A DNA stretch of 57,912 nucleotides from Christensenella sp034926635 (GTDB lineage: Bacteria; Bacillota; Clostridia; Christensenellales; Christensenellaceae), in assembly GCA_034926635.1 (NCBI GenBank), contig JAYFQX010000009.1, positions 1 through 57,912 on the forward strand, in the 5' to 3' direction. The notes under the pieces are model-generated. The model did no database searches, was not told where the DNA came from, and saw only the letters and a list, made by a program, of their open reading frames with translations. Positions 1 to 7,037 of this stretch are shown here, in pieces; within the stretch, counting starts at the first letter, position 1, and the number at the start of each line of letters is the position of its first letter. The position numbers and the translations under genes are program-made.

Positions 1-93
1 GTACAAGGAAATTGATCGAAGCGATGAGGGGATAATATCCCTGCCCTTCATTTTGCACTCAGAACTGTCCGAAAACAGACTCCTAAAAACGCT

Positions 94-121
94 AAAAACC
101 CGCTTAAATAGCGGGTTTTTA
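94..121 (-). terminator. Rho-independent terminator after tRNA-Ser(GCU)
   Basis: A hairpin with arms AAAAACCCGC and GCGGGTTTTT around TTAAATA. It lies just past the 3' end of the minus-strand tRNA and reads as a stem followed by a T-run on that strand too. Bases 1-93 hold no gene that I can support. Confidence 0.75.
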
Positions 122-130
122 GACAAATTG

Positions 131-224
131 TGGCGGAGAAGCGGGGATTTGAACCCCGGCGCCGATCACCTCAGCCTACTCCCTTAGCAGGGGAGCCCCT
201 TCAGCCGTACTTGGGTACTTCTCC
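131..224 (-). tRNA. tRNA-Ser (anticodon GCU)
   Basis: On the minus strand a 94-nt class II tRNA folds with acceptor GGAGAAG/CTTCTCC, discriminator G and an encoded CCA (131-133). The anticodon arm CCCCTGCTAAGGG gives GCU, which reads AGC/AGU serine codons. The T arm contains GGTTCAAATCC, and the long variable arm is typical of tRNA-Ser. Confidence 0.95.
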
Positions 225-261
225 AACTGAAATGTTCTATATTTATAAACTATTTTAATGC

Positions 262-307
262 CTTCTTTTCCGCACTCTTCTGCACAAAATGGCGGAGAGA
301 GTGGGAT
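262..307. repeat. 46-bp direct repeat, copy 1 (tRNA-Ser 3'-end fragment)
   Basis: Bases 262-307 are identical to 390-435, an offset of 128 bp. The repeat covers 28 bp of downstream flank plus the last 18 bp of tRNA-Ser(UGA), including CCA. This copy is an orphan tRNA end: it is followed by 82 bp of unrelated sequence (308-389) and not by the rest of a tRNA. It resembles an attachment-site scar or a short duplication. Confidence 0.85.
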
Positions 308-389
308 AACGCGAACGCGCCTTTGGCTTGTTCTTGTTTGAACCCACGCGGCTTCAAATCCCATTACCGTCGCAGGTCACATCTTATAA

Positions 390-435
390 CTTCTTTTCCG
401 CACTCTTCTGCACAAAATGGCGGAGAGAGTGGGAT
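390..435. repeat. 46-bp direct repeat, copy 2 (in the intact tRNA-Ser)
   Basis: The partner of 262-307. In this copy the repeated bases form the genuine 3' acceptor/T-arm end of tRNA-Ser(UGA) and its immediate downstream flank. Confidence 0.85.
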
Positions 436-508
436 TCGAACCCACGGATGGGGTAAACCATCGCCGGTTTTCAAGACCGGTGCCTTAAACCAACTCGACC
501 ATCTCTCC
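418..508 (-). tRNA. tRNA-Ser (anticodon UGA)
   Basis: A 91-nt class II tRNA on the minus strand with acceptor GGAGAGA/TCTCTCC, G discriminator and encoded CCA at 418-420. The anticodon arm CCGGTCTTGAAAACCGG gives UGA (serine UCA and other UCN codons). The T arm GGGTTCGAATCCC is canonical. Its 3' end is duplicated 128 bp downstream. Confidence 0.95.
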
Positions 509-638
509 ATCCGAATATGCTTTAATAGTATAGCAAAATAGCAGTTATTTTGTCAAGCAATAATTGCATGGCAAAGGTACTCCTCCATAATTTATATAGG
601 TTTTTTTCTTCATATTTTAAACGTATTTAATAAAAAAC

Positions 639-667
639 TTGACATCGTAACATTGTTATGTTATATA
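639..667 (+). promoter_or_regulatory. Promoter of the DUF4004/bactofilin operon
   Basis: TTGACA (639-644), a 17-bp spacer, then TATATA (662-667). The spacer carries AACATTGTTATG, which recurs 35 bp downstream, so the promoter is probably repressed or modulated by a protein binding both copies. Confidence 0.7.
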
Positions 668-695
668 TTAATCGACAAAATAAAACATTGTTATG
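649..695. promoter_or_regulatory. Paired direct-repeat operator candidate
   Basis: AACATTGTTATG occurs at 649-660, between -35 and -10, and at 684-695, in the 5' leader just before the start codon. Each copy is a small CAT-tgtt-ATG palindrome. The gene that follows encodes a MerR-like helix-turn-helix protein, so autoregulation is the natural reading. This is inference. Confidence 0.5.
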
Positions 696-703
696 GTGAC
701 GGT

Positions 704-1330
704 ATGAATTTAATATCAAAAAAAGATTTACTTGCCTTAACAGGTATTTCTTATGGGCAATTATATCGATGGAAGCGGCAGCGGCTGATCCCTGATGAAT
801 GGTTCATCAAACGTTCGTCCTATACGGGTCAGGAAACCTTTTTCCCGCGCGAACAAATTTTGAGCCGTGTGCAGTCTATCCTTGAATTAAAAGATGACTA
901 TTCTTTGGAAGAATTGGCAAAGGTTCTTTCTCCTGAAAATTTTGATGCCTTGATTCCTGATGCACGTTTAAAAGAATTACAGGGAATAGACGCCTCTCTG
1001 TTAGATCAAATATCCGAGATGCGCGGAAAAAGCAATTATAACTTTGAAAAAATCGCTTTGCTGGTTGGGATCTCCGAGGCACTCTGCACGCGGGAGGTTC
1101 CGCAGGAACGGGTGGCAAAACTCATTTGCCGCAGCATGGCAACGCTTGATCAGATACATCACCCTCCTGCCCTTTGCACTGTTTTTATTGCTGGGAAAAA
1201 ATACCGCACGGCATTTTCTCAAGATTCCCTGGTTTTAGACAACAGTATGGAAATCATAGCCGAATTTGCGCTGGCGGAAATCATTAACCGGCTTCAAGTG
1301 AAATACAAAAACGAATTGCTGAATCAATAA
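704..1330 (+). CDS. DUF4004 / YhbD-like regulator
   Basis: A 208-residue protein resembling Bacillus YhbD (DUF4004). The N-terminus (ISKKDLLALTGISYGQLYRWKRQ) is a MerR-like winged helix, followed by FPREQILSRVQSI. The rest is a mostly helical sensor region of unknown ligand. An in-frame ATG at 653 lies inside the promoter, between the -35 and -10 elements, so the ATG at 704 after GGTGA is the likely start. It is 10 bp from a bactofilin-type gene, as yhbD is next to yhbE/yhbF in Bacillus. DNA binding is inferred from the helix-turn-helix only. Confidence 0.75.
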   Translation: MNLISKKDLLALTGISYGQLYRWKRQRLIPDEWFIKRSSYTGQETFFPREQILSRVQSILELKDDYSLEELAKVLSPENFDALIPDARLKELQGIDASLLDQISEMRGKSNYNFEKIALLVGISEALCTREVPQERVAKLICRSMATLDQIHHPPALCTVFIAGKKYRTAFSQDSLVLDNSMEIIAEFALAEIINRLQVKYKNELLNQ

Positions 1331-1340
1331 GGGGGCAAAT

Positions 1341-2003
1341 ATGCAAGATTTTACAATCAACGGATCCGGGACACTGAACGGCGGTGAATTTGGACGAATT
1401 TCCGTCCACGGTTCAGGTAAATGCTCAGGAGACATTACAGCGGTCGATATTACAATTGATGGATCATTTAAAACAGACGGAAGTATTAAAAGCGACTCTA
1501 TTGATATTGACGGATCGTTAAAATGCGAAGGATCTCTCAATGTTGGTAAGTTTGACTGCGACGGCATGGCTAAAATTGCCGGTAATTTAACGGCAAAAAC
1601 AATCGATGTCGATGGTATGACAAGCATAAAAGGCGGACTGATCGAGGCCGATAGTATCCATTGCGACGGCTTTGTCGATGCGGAAGACGGGCATATTTCC
1701 GCCGACGTTATCGATGCGGATGGATGTATTCGGGCAAAAGAGGTTGTCGGCGATTCCATCACCATTAAGTCTCGCGGGGGTAAATTGGCGCGCGTCTTTC
1801 TAAAAAACAGCATCATTGATTTGATTGAAGCGACAACCATTGATATCCGCGGCGTGGCAGCGCAGACCGTGAGCGGCAAAGATGTACGCATTGGCTCAGG
1901 TTGTGATGTCAGAAAGGTGGATTGCTGCGGTACACTCGCCATTCACCCCAAAGCAAAAGTAGAAGAAATTACCGGGGATTACAAAATGGAAAGTGAATCA
2001 TAA
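1341..2003 (+). CDS. Bactofilin-family polymer-forming protein (YhbE/YhbF-like)
   Basis: This 220-residue protein is almost entirely short beta repeats with a period of about 8-18 residues, rich in DG and GS (GSGTLNGGEFGRISVHGSG, IDGSLKCEGSLNVGKFDCDG, IDVDGM). This is the right-handed beta-helix pattern of bactofilins, which polymerise without nucleotide. There is no signal peptide or membrane segment, so it is cytoplasmic. It is translated from a GGGGGCAAAT site 10 bp after the DUF4004 gene and ends at a strong terminator, forming a two-gene operon. In Bacillus the related pair affects motility and cell surface; the role here is unknown. Confidence 0.8.
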   Translation: MQDFTINGSGTLNGGEFGRISVHGSGKCSGDITAVDITIDGSFKTDGSIKSDSIDIDGSLKCEGSLNVGKFDCDGMAKIAGNLTAKTIDVDGMTSIKGGLIEADSIHCDGFVDAEDGHISADVIDADGCIRAKEVVGDSITIKSRGGKLARVFLKNSIIDLIEATTIDIRGVAAQTVSGKDVRIGSGCDVRKVDCCGTLAIHPKAKVEEITGDYKMESES

Positions 2004-2017
2004 TATATTAACAGCGG

Positions 2018-2050
2018 ACAGGTCGTAACTTACGACCTGTTTTTTTTATT
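2018..2050 (+). terminator. Rho-independent terminator
   Basis: ACAGGTCGTAA/TTACGACCTGT hairpin followed by eight T. It ends the DUF4004-bactofilin operon. Confidence 0.9.
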
Positions 2051-2081
2051 TAAATTTTCCCATGTACCTCAGATGGCAGTC

Positions 2082-2098
2082 TACAGTACTATACTGTA
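2082..2098. promoter_or_regulatory. 17-bp perfect palindrome, operator candidate
   Basis: TACAGTA-cta-TACTGTA lies 35 bp before the start codon of the radical SAM gene and overlaps a -10-like TACTGT. It does not fit the LexA box known from Bacillus (GAAC-N4-GTTC). No regulator gene adjacent to it is an obvious candidate. Confidence 0.55.
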
Positions 2099-2133
2099 AT
2101 AAAACGAATCCAAAATAATGGGGGAAGCATAAG

Positions 2134-3456
2134 ATGGATTTATTTCAGAAGCTGCAGATTTTAGCAGATTCGGCAAAATATGATGTCGCTTGTACGTCAA
2201 GCGGCGTAGATCGCAGCGCAAAAAAAGGCAGTGTGGGCGGCACAAAATTGTGCGGCATCTGTCATAGTTTTGCAGCGGACGGGCGCTGCATTTCCCTGCT
2301 GAAGGTGTTGCTGAGCAACCAATGCGTTTATGATTGTAAGTATTGCGTAAACCGTCGCAGCAACGACGTCCCTCGCGCCATCTTTGCCCCGCGTGAGCTG
2401 GCTGACCTCACGATGCATTTTTATAAAAGAAATTATATTGAAGGTTTATTTTTATCATCCGGCGTTATAAAAAGTGCAGATACTACAACCGAACTCATGA
2501 TCCGCACCCTGCAAATTCTGCGGGAAGAATATCATTTTTGCGGTTATATCCATGCAAAAGCAATTCCCGGTACTTCCTCGCTTCTATTGGAGCAGCTTGG
2601 TCTCCTTGCTGACCGTATGAGCGTTAATATTGAAATGCCTTCGCAAAAAAGCTTAAGACTGCTGGCCCCAGACAAAACCAAAGACGCTGTACTCAGCCCC
2701 ATGGAATATATCCGCGGTCGAAAAGAAGAGAACACAAAAGAAATCATGGTATCTCGCCGTGCGCCAAAATTCGTTCCAGCCGGACAAAGTACACAAATGA
2801 TTGTCGGGGCTTCGCCCGAAACGGATTACCAGATTCTAAAGCTAACCGAAGGATTATACCAGAAATATCGTTTGAAGCGCGTCTTTTTTTCCGCTTACCT
2901 TCCCGTGGTGGAAAATTCCCTGCTGCCCGCACTGACCCAAAAACCTCCGCTGTTACGTGAACATCGATTATATCAAGCCGACTGGCTGCTGCGTTATTAC
3001 CATTTTTCCGCGAATGAAATATTAGATGAAAAAAATCAGACGTTCAATCCCTTTATTGATCCCAAATGTAATTGGGCACTCCACAACATGGACCAGTTTC
3101 CTTATGAAGCCAACCGAGCGTCATACGAGGAACTTCTGCGTGTTCCGGGAATCGGCGTACGCAGTGCACGACGAATTTTGATCGCACGGCGCACGGCACC
3201 GCTTGACTTTGAAGCTCTGAAAAAATTAGGCGTTGTTTTGAAACGCGCACGTTATTTTCTTCTTTGCAAAGGAAAAATGATGGATGGAACCCATTTTTCA
3301 CAGGAAGACGTGCTCTGCTCCATGATGTCTAAAAAAATGCTTCAGGAATACCGCATCAGCCCGTTTACGCTGGACGGTACGCGGCAGCTTTCTTTTTTGG
3401 AGCCGCCCACACTGCTAAAGGAGGAAGTGCAAAAATGCCTAACAGGAGAGATGTAG
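2134..3456 (+). CDS. Putative DNA modification/repair radical SAM protein
   Basis: A 440-residue radical SAM protein with the cluster motif CVYDCKYC (Cys-x3-Cys-x2-Cys, residues ~64-71), preceded by a Cys-rich start (LCGICHSF). Near the C-terminus is a helix-hairpin-helix (LLRVPGIGVRSARRILIAR, ~330-350), which normally contacts DNA. The architecture matches the family annotated as putative DNA modification/repair radical SAM protein, distantly related to spore photoproduct lyase and usually encoded beside a DUF4130-type partner. The RBS is GGGGGAAG, 5-6 bp before ATG. It overlaps the next gene by 22 bp, implying translational coupling. The substrate lesion is unknown. Confidence 0.85.
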   Translation: MDLFQKLQILADSAKYDVACTSSGVDRSAKKGSVGGTKLCGICHSFAADGRCISLLKVLLSNQCVYDCKYCVNRRSNDVPRAIFAPRELADLTMHFYKRNYIEGLFLSSGVIKSADTTTELMIRTLQILREEYHFCGYIHAKAIPGTSSLLLEQLGLLADRMSVNIEMPSQKSLRLLAPDKTKDAVLSPMEYIRGRKEENTKEIMVSRRAPKFVPAGQSTQMIVGASPETDYQILKLTEGLYQKYRLKRVFFSAYLPVVENSLLPALTQKPPLLREHRLYQADWLLRYYHFSANEILDEKNQTFNPFIDPKCNWALHNMDQFPYEANRASYEELLRVPGIGVRSARRILIARRTAPLDFEALKKLGVVLKRARYFLLCKGKMMDGTHFSQEDVLCSMMSKKMLQEYRISPFTLDGTRQLSFLEPPTLLKEEVQKCLTGEM

Positions 3457-4226
3457 TCTATTATTATGACGGAAGCTTTGAAGGACTGATGTGCTGCGTA
3501 TTCGAAAGCTTTATGCAAAAAGAAATCCCGCTTTCTTTAAATGCCCCCGATTGTAGACAGATGACGTTGTTCCCCACAAAAGAGATTCAAACGGATGAAG
3601 CCAAAGCGCATCGCGTATTGCGTTCTATCCCGCAAAAAATTTGCCCGGAAGCAGCGTGGTTCATCCGTCGCGCGTTTTTAACCTGCCTGCCGGAAAAAGA
3701 ACGGTATATTCTTTTATTTTTACATAAAGGATTTCAAAACGGCGCAAAAACAATGCGTATGCTTGCAGACGAAACGGTAAATACGCTAGATAAATCCGTA
3801 CGTAATCTTGGCAACGAGGCGCACCTTTTAAGTGGATTCATTCGTTTTTCGATTTATGGGCAAGTAATGGCCGCACAAATCAGCCCGAAAAATTTTGTGC
3901 TCCCGATTTTAGGACCGCACTTTGCCCAGCGTTATCCCGATGAATCCTTCCTGATTTATGACAGTACGCACGAAATGGCGCTTACATACGAGCAGGAACG
4001 TCTTAACATTCGCCCGGTAGAAGACTTTTCCATGCCTGCTCCTACAGAAGAAGAACAACAATTACAAAAGTTATGGAAAATGTTTTATCGTACCATCGCC
4101 ATTGAAGGGCGCTATAATCCTCGATGTCGGATGTCTATGATGCCAAAACGTTATTGGCAAAACATGACGGAATTCGCAGATGATTATAAAAACACCGACC
4201 TCACATGCCTGCCGATCCAAACGTAA
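3435..4226 (+). CDS. DUF4130-type partner, putative DNA metabolism protein
   Basis: A 263-residue protein of the family regularly paired with the upstream radical SAM protein (DUF4130; probable DNA metabolism protein). It begins VVYYYDGSFEGLMCCVFES and contains LLFLHKGF and YRTIAIEGRYNPRCRMSMMPKRYW, the typical C-terminal block. In some genomes the partner is fused to a uracil-DNA glycosylase domain; this one is not. AAAGGAGG lies 10 bp before the ATG, inside the end of the upstream gene. No membrane segment or signal is visible. The reaction is unknown. Confidence 0.8.
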   Translation: MPNRRDVVYYYDGSFEGLMCCVFESFMQKEIPLSLNAPDCRQMTLFPTKEIQTDEAKAHRVLRSIPQKICPEAAWFIRRAFLTCLPEKERYILLFLHKGFQNGAKTMRMLADETVNTLDKSVRNLGNEAHLLSGFIRFSIYGQVMAAQISPKNFVLPILGPHFAQRYPDESFLIYDSTHEMALTYEQERLNIRPVEDFSMPAPTEEEQQLQKLWKMFYRTIAIEGRYNPRCRMSMMPKRYWQNMTEFADDYKNTDLTCLPIQT

Positions 4227-4280
4227 TCTGCCTCTGTTCTATTTATTATTAACGGTTTTTATCTTACAAAAAAATTTTTC

Positions 4281-4311
4281 TTGACCCTCACGTTGCGTCA
4301 TAGCTTATGAT
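4281..4311 (+). promoter_or_regulatory. MerR-type promoter with 19-bp spacer
   Basis: TTGACC (4281-4286), a 19-bp spacer, then TATGAT (4306-4311). The spacer contains CTCACGTTGCGTCA, resembling operators of TipA/Mta-type MerR regulators. The overlong spacer is the hallmark of promoters that MerR proteins activate by DNA distortion, so the gene is probably autoactivated on ligand binding. Confidence 0.8.
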
Positions 4312-4336
4312 AAAATTGTTGAAGGGAGGAAATAAA

Positions 4337-5074
4337 ATGAAAACGGTCAATGAAGTAGCAAAGCTTACAGGGATCAGTGTGCGCACACTGCATTACTATG
4401 ATGAAATCAAACTCCTTAGTCCTACGAAAGTCAGCGGCGCAGGTTACCGTTTTTACGATAATGCCGCTCTTGCACGGCTGCAACAAATTTTATTTTTTCG
4501 AGAGTTAGATTTTCCGCTCAAAGAAATTCGTATGATTTTAAACGATGCTTCCTTCGATGAAAAACAGGCGCTGCAGGCGCAGAAAAAGCTTCTTATGCTC
4601 AAGAAGAAACGGCTTGACCGGTTAATCCGGATATTGAACAACAGATTGAAGGGAGAAAAAAACATGAGCTTTAAAGAATTTAGCGAGATGGATTTGGAGC
4701 GTACACGCCAAGCGTATGCGCAGGAAGTCCGCACCCGTTGGGGCACCACCAGCGTCTATGCGCAATATCAGAAAAAAAATTCATCACGCGATGGCATGGA
4801 ATGGGAGAATATTGATCGCAAAACACAAGATTTTTACAAACAATTAGCCGACGCTATGCAACAACACCGCCCCGGCGATACCCCAGTACAAGAATTAGTA
4901 ACAAAATGGCAGTCTCACATTTCCAAATATTACTATGATTGTACTGACGAAATCCTTGCCGGTCTTGGCGAAATGTATTCTGCCGACGAACGGTTTCGTA
5001 CTTATATCGACCAATTTGCAGCCGGTCTTGCAGTATTTTTTAGCGAAGCCATTCGTATCTATTGCAAAAAGTAG
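4337..5074 (+). CDS. MerR-family regulator with TipAS effector domain
   Basis: The protein is 245 residues. The N-terminal winged helix (VNEVAKLTGISVRTLHYYDEIKLL) and dimerisation coiled coil run to about residue 105. A TipAS-like all-helical domain follows (~120-240). TipAS domains bind thiopeptides and other amphipathic drugs in TipA and Mta; the ligand here is unknown. An earlier in-frame ATG (4307) falls inside the -10 element, so the ATG at 4337 after GGGAGG is the start. No obvious efflux gene lies next to it. Confidence 0.88.
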   Translation: MKTVNEVAKLTGISVRTLHYYDEIKLLSPTKVSGAGYRFYDNAALARLQQILFFRELDFPLKEIRMILNDASFDEKQALQAQKKLLMLKKKRLDRLIRILNNRLKGEKNMSFKEFSEMDLERTRQAYAQEVRTRWGTTSVYAQYQKKNSSRDGMEWENIDRKTQDFYKQLADAMQQHRPGDTPVQELVTKWQSHISKYYYDCTDEILAGLGEMYSADERFRTYIDQFAAGLAVFFSEAIRIYCKK

Positions 5075-5086
5075 CAAAAAACAAAT

Positions 5087-6031
5087 TTATCGGTGTTGTG
5101 AAGAGAGCCTTGTGGGTGCAAGATGCGGCAAGGTTCTCTTGCTTTGCATATTTGAAGGTTTCTTCCGAAATTCTCTTGGCGTTAAGCCTGTTTCTAGCTG
5201 GAATCTTTTGCTAAAATAGCTGGTTTCATTAAATCCACAAGCAAAACATATATCCGTTATACTCTTTCTTGTATCTTCTAACATTTCCGCCGCAATCCGC
5301 ACACGATATTTCTGTAAATAGGTAAAAGCCGTCATTCCTATCTGCTTTTGAAAACAACGGCTGCATTCCCTGGCGCTAACGCCGGCACTATCTGCGATCT
5401 CTTTTAAGGTCATATCTTCCATATAGTGTTGATGAATATACTTCAGCATCTTTTTTATCCGAATATCATTTGGAACTTCGCCTTTCCATGTAACCGGGTT
5501 ATTCCGCACCATCATAAGCCAGACTGACGAAAGGCAATTACGTACCTCCATTTCAAATCCATATTCCTGTAAAGAAAATGCCCGATACGTTTTGTGCAAT
5601 AAATCCAGAATTTCTTTTTGCTTTCCCGCTTTTTCTTTAAAAACAACGGCACTGCGATGAGTTCGAATAAAAGGCTGTACATATTTCTGTTCGATCAAGC
5701 TGTGGGGTTCTCCCGCAATTACCTGTGGATCAAAAACAAAAATCGCTGCGCGGCATAGCCCTTCCTCCGCAGGACGCATGGTATGAAGCGTCCCACTGTT
5801 GAAAAAAACCGCATCATTCTTACGGAGTAAATAATTGCCATTCTGCGTTTCAGCACAGACGCTTCCTTCCAGCATAAAAACAAATTCTACCTCATAATGC
5901 CAATGCCATGGAAATTCCCCAGAAATCAATTTCCCAAAATCATTGTCATACATTTCAATCGGAAAAGATGGAGATCCTCGTTTGGTAAGTTCTTTTAAAT
6001 TCTGGTCAAGCATAATTTCGTTTAACTGCAT
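5087..6031 (-). CDS. AraC-family transcriptional regulator with cupin domain
   Basis: The protein is 314 residues. Its N-terminal cupin (~30-110, WHWHYEVEFVFMLEGS, LRKNDAVFFNSGTLHTM) is the sugar-sensing fold. Two helix-turn-helix units follow at ~205-300 (MTLKEIADSAGVSARECSRCFQKQ, ITDICFACGFNETSYFSKRF). The ATG at 6031 is preferred because GAGGGGGTGG lies 5-6 bp upstream; the GTG at 6040 overlaps that site. It diverges from the SDR-rpiB-dhaK-dhaL operon, which it probably controls. Its last ~15 codons run through a hairpin, so the C-terminal tail may be an extension. Confidence 0.88.
   Translation of the reverse strand: MQLNEIMLDQNLKELTKRGSPSFPIEMYDNDFGKLISGEFPWHWHYEVEFVFMLEGSVCAETQNGNYLLRKNDAVFFNSGTLHTMRPAEEGLCRAAIFVFDPQVIAGEPHSLIEQKYVQPFIRTHRSAVVFKEKAGKQKEILDLLHKTYRAFSLQEYGFEMEVRNCLSSVWLMMVRNNPVTWKGEVPNDIRIKKMLKYIHQHYMEDMTLKEIADSAGVSARECSRCFQKQIGMTAFTYLQKYRVRIAAEMLEDTRKSITDICFACGFNETSYFSKRFQLETGLTPREFRKKPSNMQSKRTLPHLAPTRLSSQHR
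5103..5145 (+). terminator. Weak hairpin between convergent genes
   Basis: GAGAGCCTTG (5103-5112) pairs with CAAGGTTCTC (5129-5138), but only a poor T-rich tail follows. It lies inside the 3' end of the convergent AraC gene and could end the MerR transcript. Confidence 0.35.
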
Positions 6032-6191
6032 ATCTTCCACCCCCTCGTTTGTCTATATAATACTATTTTGTGTCTGCTGAATAATTGACCCAATTATTTT
6101 TTCGCATATAATTAAATTAACATAAGTTTTATGTGCACACTATTTTAAATTCGTATGTATTATTTCTTACAGAAGCTTTGTGTTGTCTTTA

Positions 6192-6210
6192 TTATACCAT
6201 TTTATACCAT
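6192..6210. promoter_or_regulatory. Tandem TTATACCAT repeats in the divergent promoter
   Basis: TTATACCAT occurs at 6192-6200 and 6202-6210, one helical turn apart, 52 bp before the SDR start codon. Direct repeats on one DNA face suit the two helix-turn-helix motifs of AraC proteins; they could equally be overlapping -10 elements. The whole 6032-6261 interval is AT-rich and holds no gene. Confidence 0.4.
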
Positions 6211-6261
6211 AATTCGACAAACATTGTTTCTGCTATATCAAATTAAAGGGGGAAAAATCTT

Positions 6262-7026
6262 ATGATTTCTTACAAAGGGGCAGACGAAAACTTTTCACTC
6301 GAAAACAAAAAGGCTGTTGTAACCGGAGGCGCCGCGGGAATTGGGAATACCGTCGCGAATTTTCTTGCCAGAAAAGGCGTAACCGTATCCATCATTGACC
6401 AAAATCCAGAGACTCCCGAAATTGCAAAAAAAATTAACGGGTCAGCATTAGGACTCTGTGCTAATTTATGCAACGAAGACGAAGCGATCACCGCCATGGA
6501 GACTGCTGTACAGCATATGGGAGGTTTAGATATTCTGGTAAATTGTGCGGGAATCGTTATTTTGGAACCTGCCGAAACGCTTAGTCTTGACGGTTGGAAA
6601 GCAACTCTGGATGTGAACCTCACCGGTTCCTTTTTAATGGCAAAAAGCGCTGCGAAGTACATGATTGCACAACAAAGCGGCGCAATCGTTAATATCGCTT
6701 CACAAGCCGGTTTGATTGCTCTGGATAAACATGTGGCTTACGCTGCCAGCAAAGGCGGCATCATCGCTATGACAAAAGTTCTGGCTTACGAGTGGGCAAA
6801 ATACGGCATTCGTGTTAATGCGGTTTCTCCCACTATTGTTATGACAGAATTGGGTCATAAAGCCTGGGACGGTCCGCATGGCGATGCCATGAAACAGTTA
6901 ATTCCTGCCGGACGCTTTGCCGAGCCAGATGAAATTGCCGCCTGCATCGCATTTTTATGCAGTAACGCAGCCGGAATGGTCACGGGTGAAAACCTTGTCA
7001 TTGACGGCGGATATACGATTCAATAG
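6262..7026 (+). CDS. SDR-family polyol/sugar dehydrogenase (GolD-like)
   Basis: A 254-residue classical short-chain dehydrogenase with NAD(P) motif TGGAAGIG (~21-28), LVNCAGI (~92-98), catalytic Ser in NIASQAG and YAASK (Tyr-x3-Lys). The C-terminal DGGYTIQ is typical of the family. The acidic SIIDQNP after beta-2 favours NAD over NADP. It resembles GolD/threitol-type dehydrogenases that oxidise polyols to ketoses; substrate is inferred from neighbours (RpiB, DhaK, DhaL). First gene of a four-gene operon; RBS AAGGGGGA. Confidence 0.8.
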   Translation: MISYKGADENFSLENKKAVVTGGAAGIGNTVANFLARKGVTVSIIDQNPETPEIAKKINGSALGLCANLCNEDEAITAMETAVQHMGGLDILVNCAGIVILEPAETLSLDGWKATLDVNLTGSFLMAKSAAKYMIAQQSGAIVNIASQAGLIALDKHVAYAASKGGIIAMTKVLAYEWAKYGIRVNAVSPTIVMTELGHKAWDGPHGDAMKQLIPAGRFAEPDEIAACIAFLCSNAAGMVTGENLVIDGGYTIQ

Positions 7027-7037
7027 GAGGGATTATT

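Noticed and set aside
2..187. Possible C-terminal part of an upstream plus-strand gene
   Set aside because: The open frame continues straight through the terminator and the tRNA-Ser gene, so there is no sign of a real stop or coding bias.
308..389. A second degenerate tRNA in the insert (TTCAAATCCC looks like a T loop)
   Set aside because: The flanking bases do not form a T stem and no acceptor or anticodon arm can be drawn.
176..541. Short frames over the tRNA genes
   Set aside because: These read through tRNA-Ser genes and have no RBS; typical translation artefacts.
4307..4336. Upstream ATG for the MerR gene
   Set aside because: It lies within the -10 element of the promoter; the ATG at 4337 has a proper GGGAGG.
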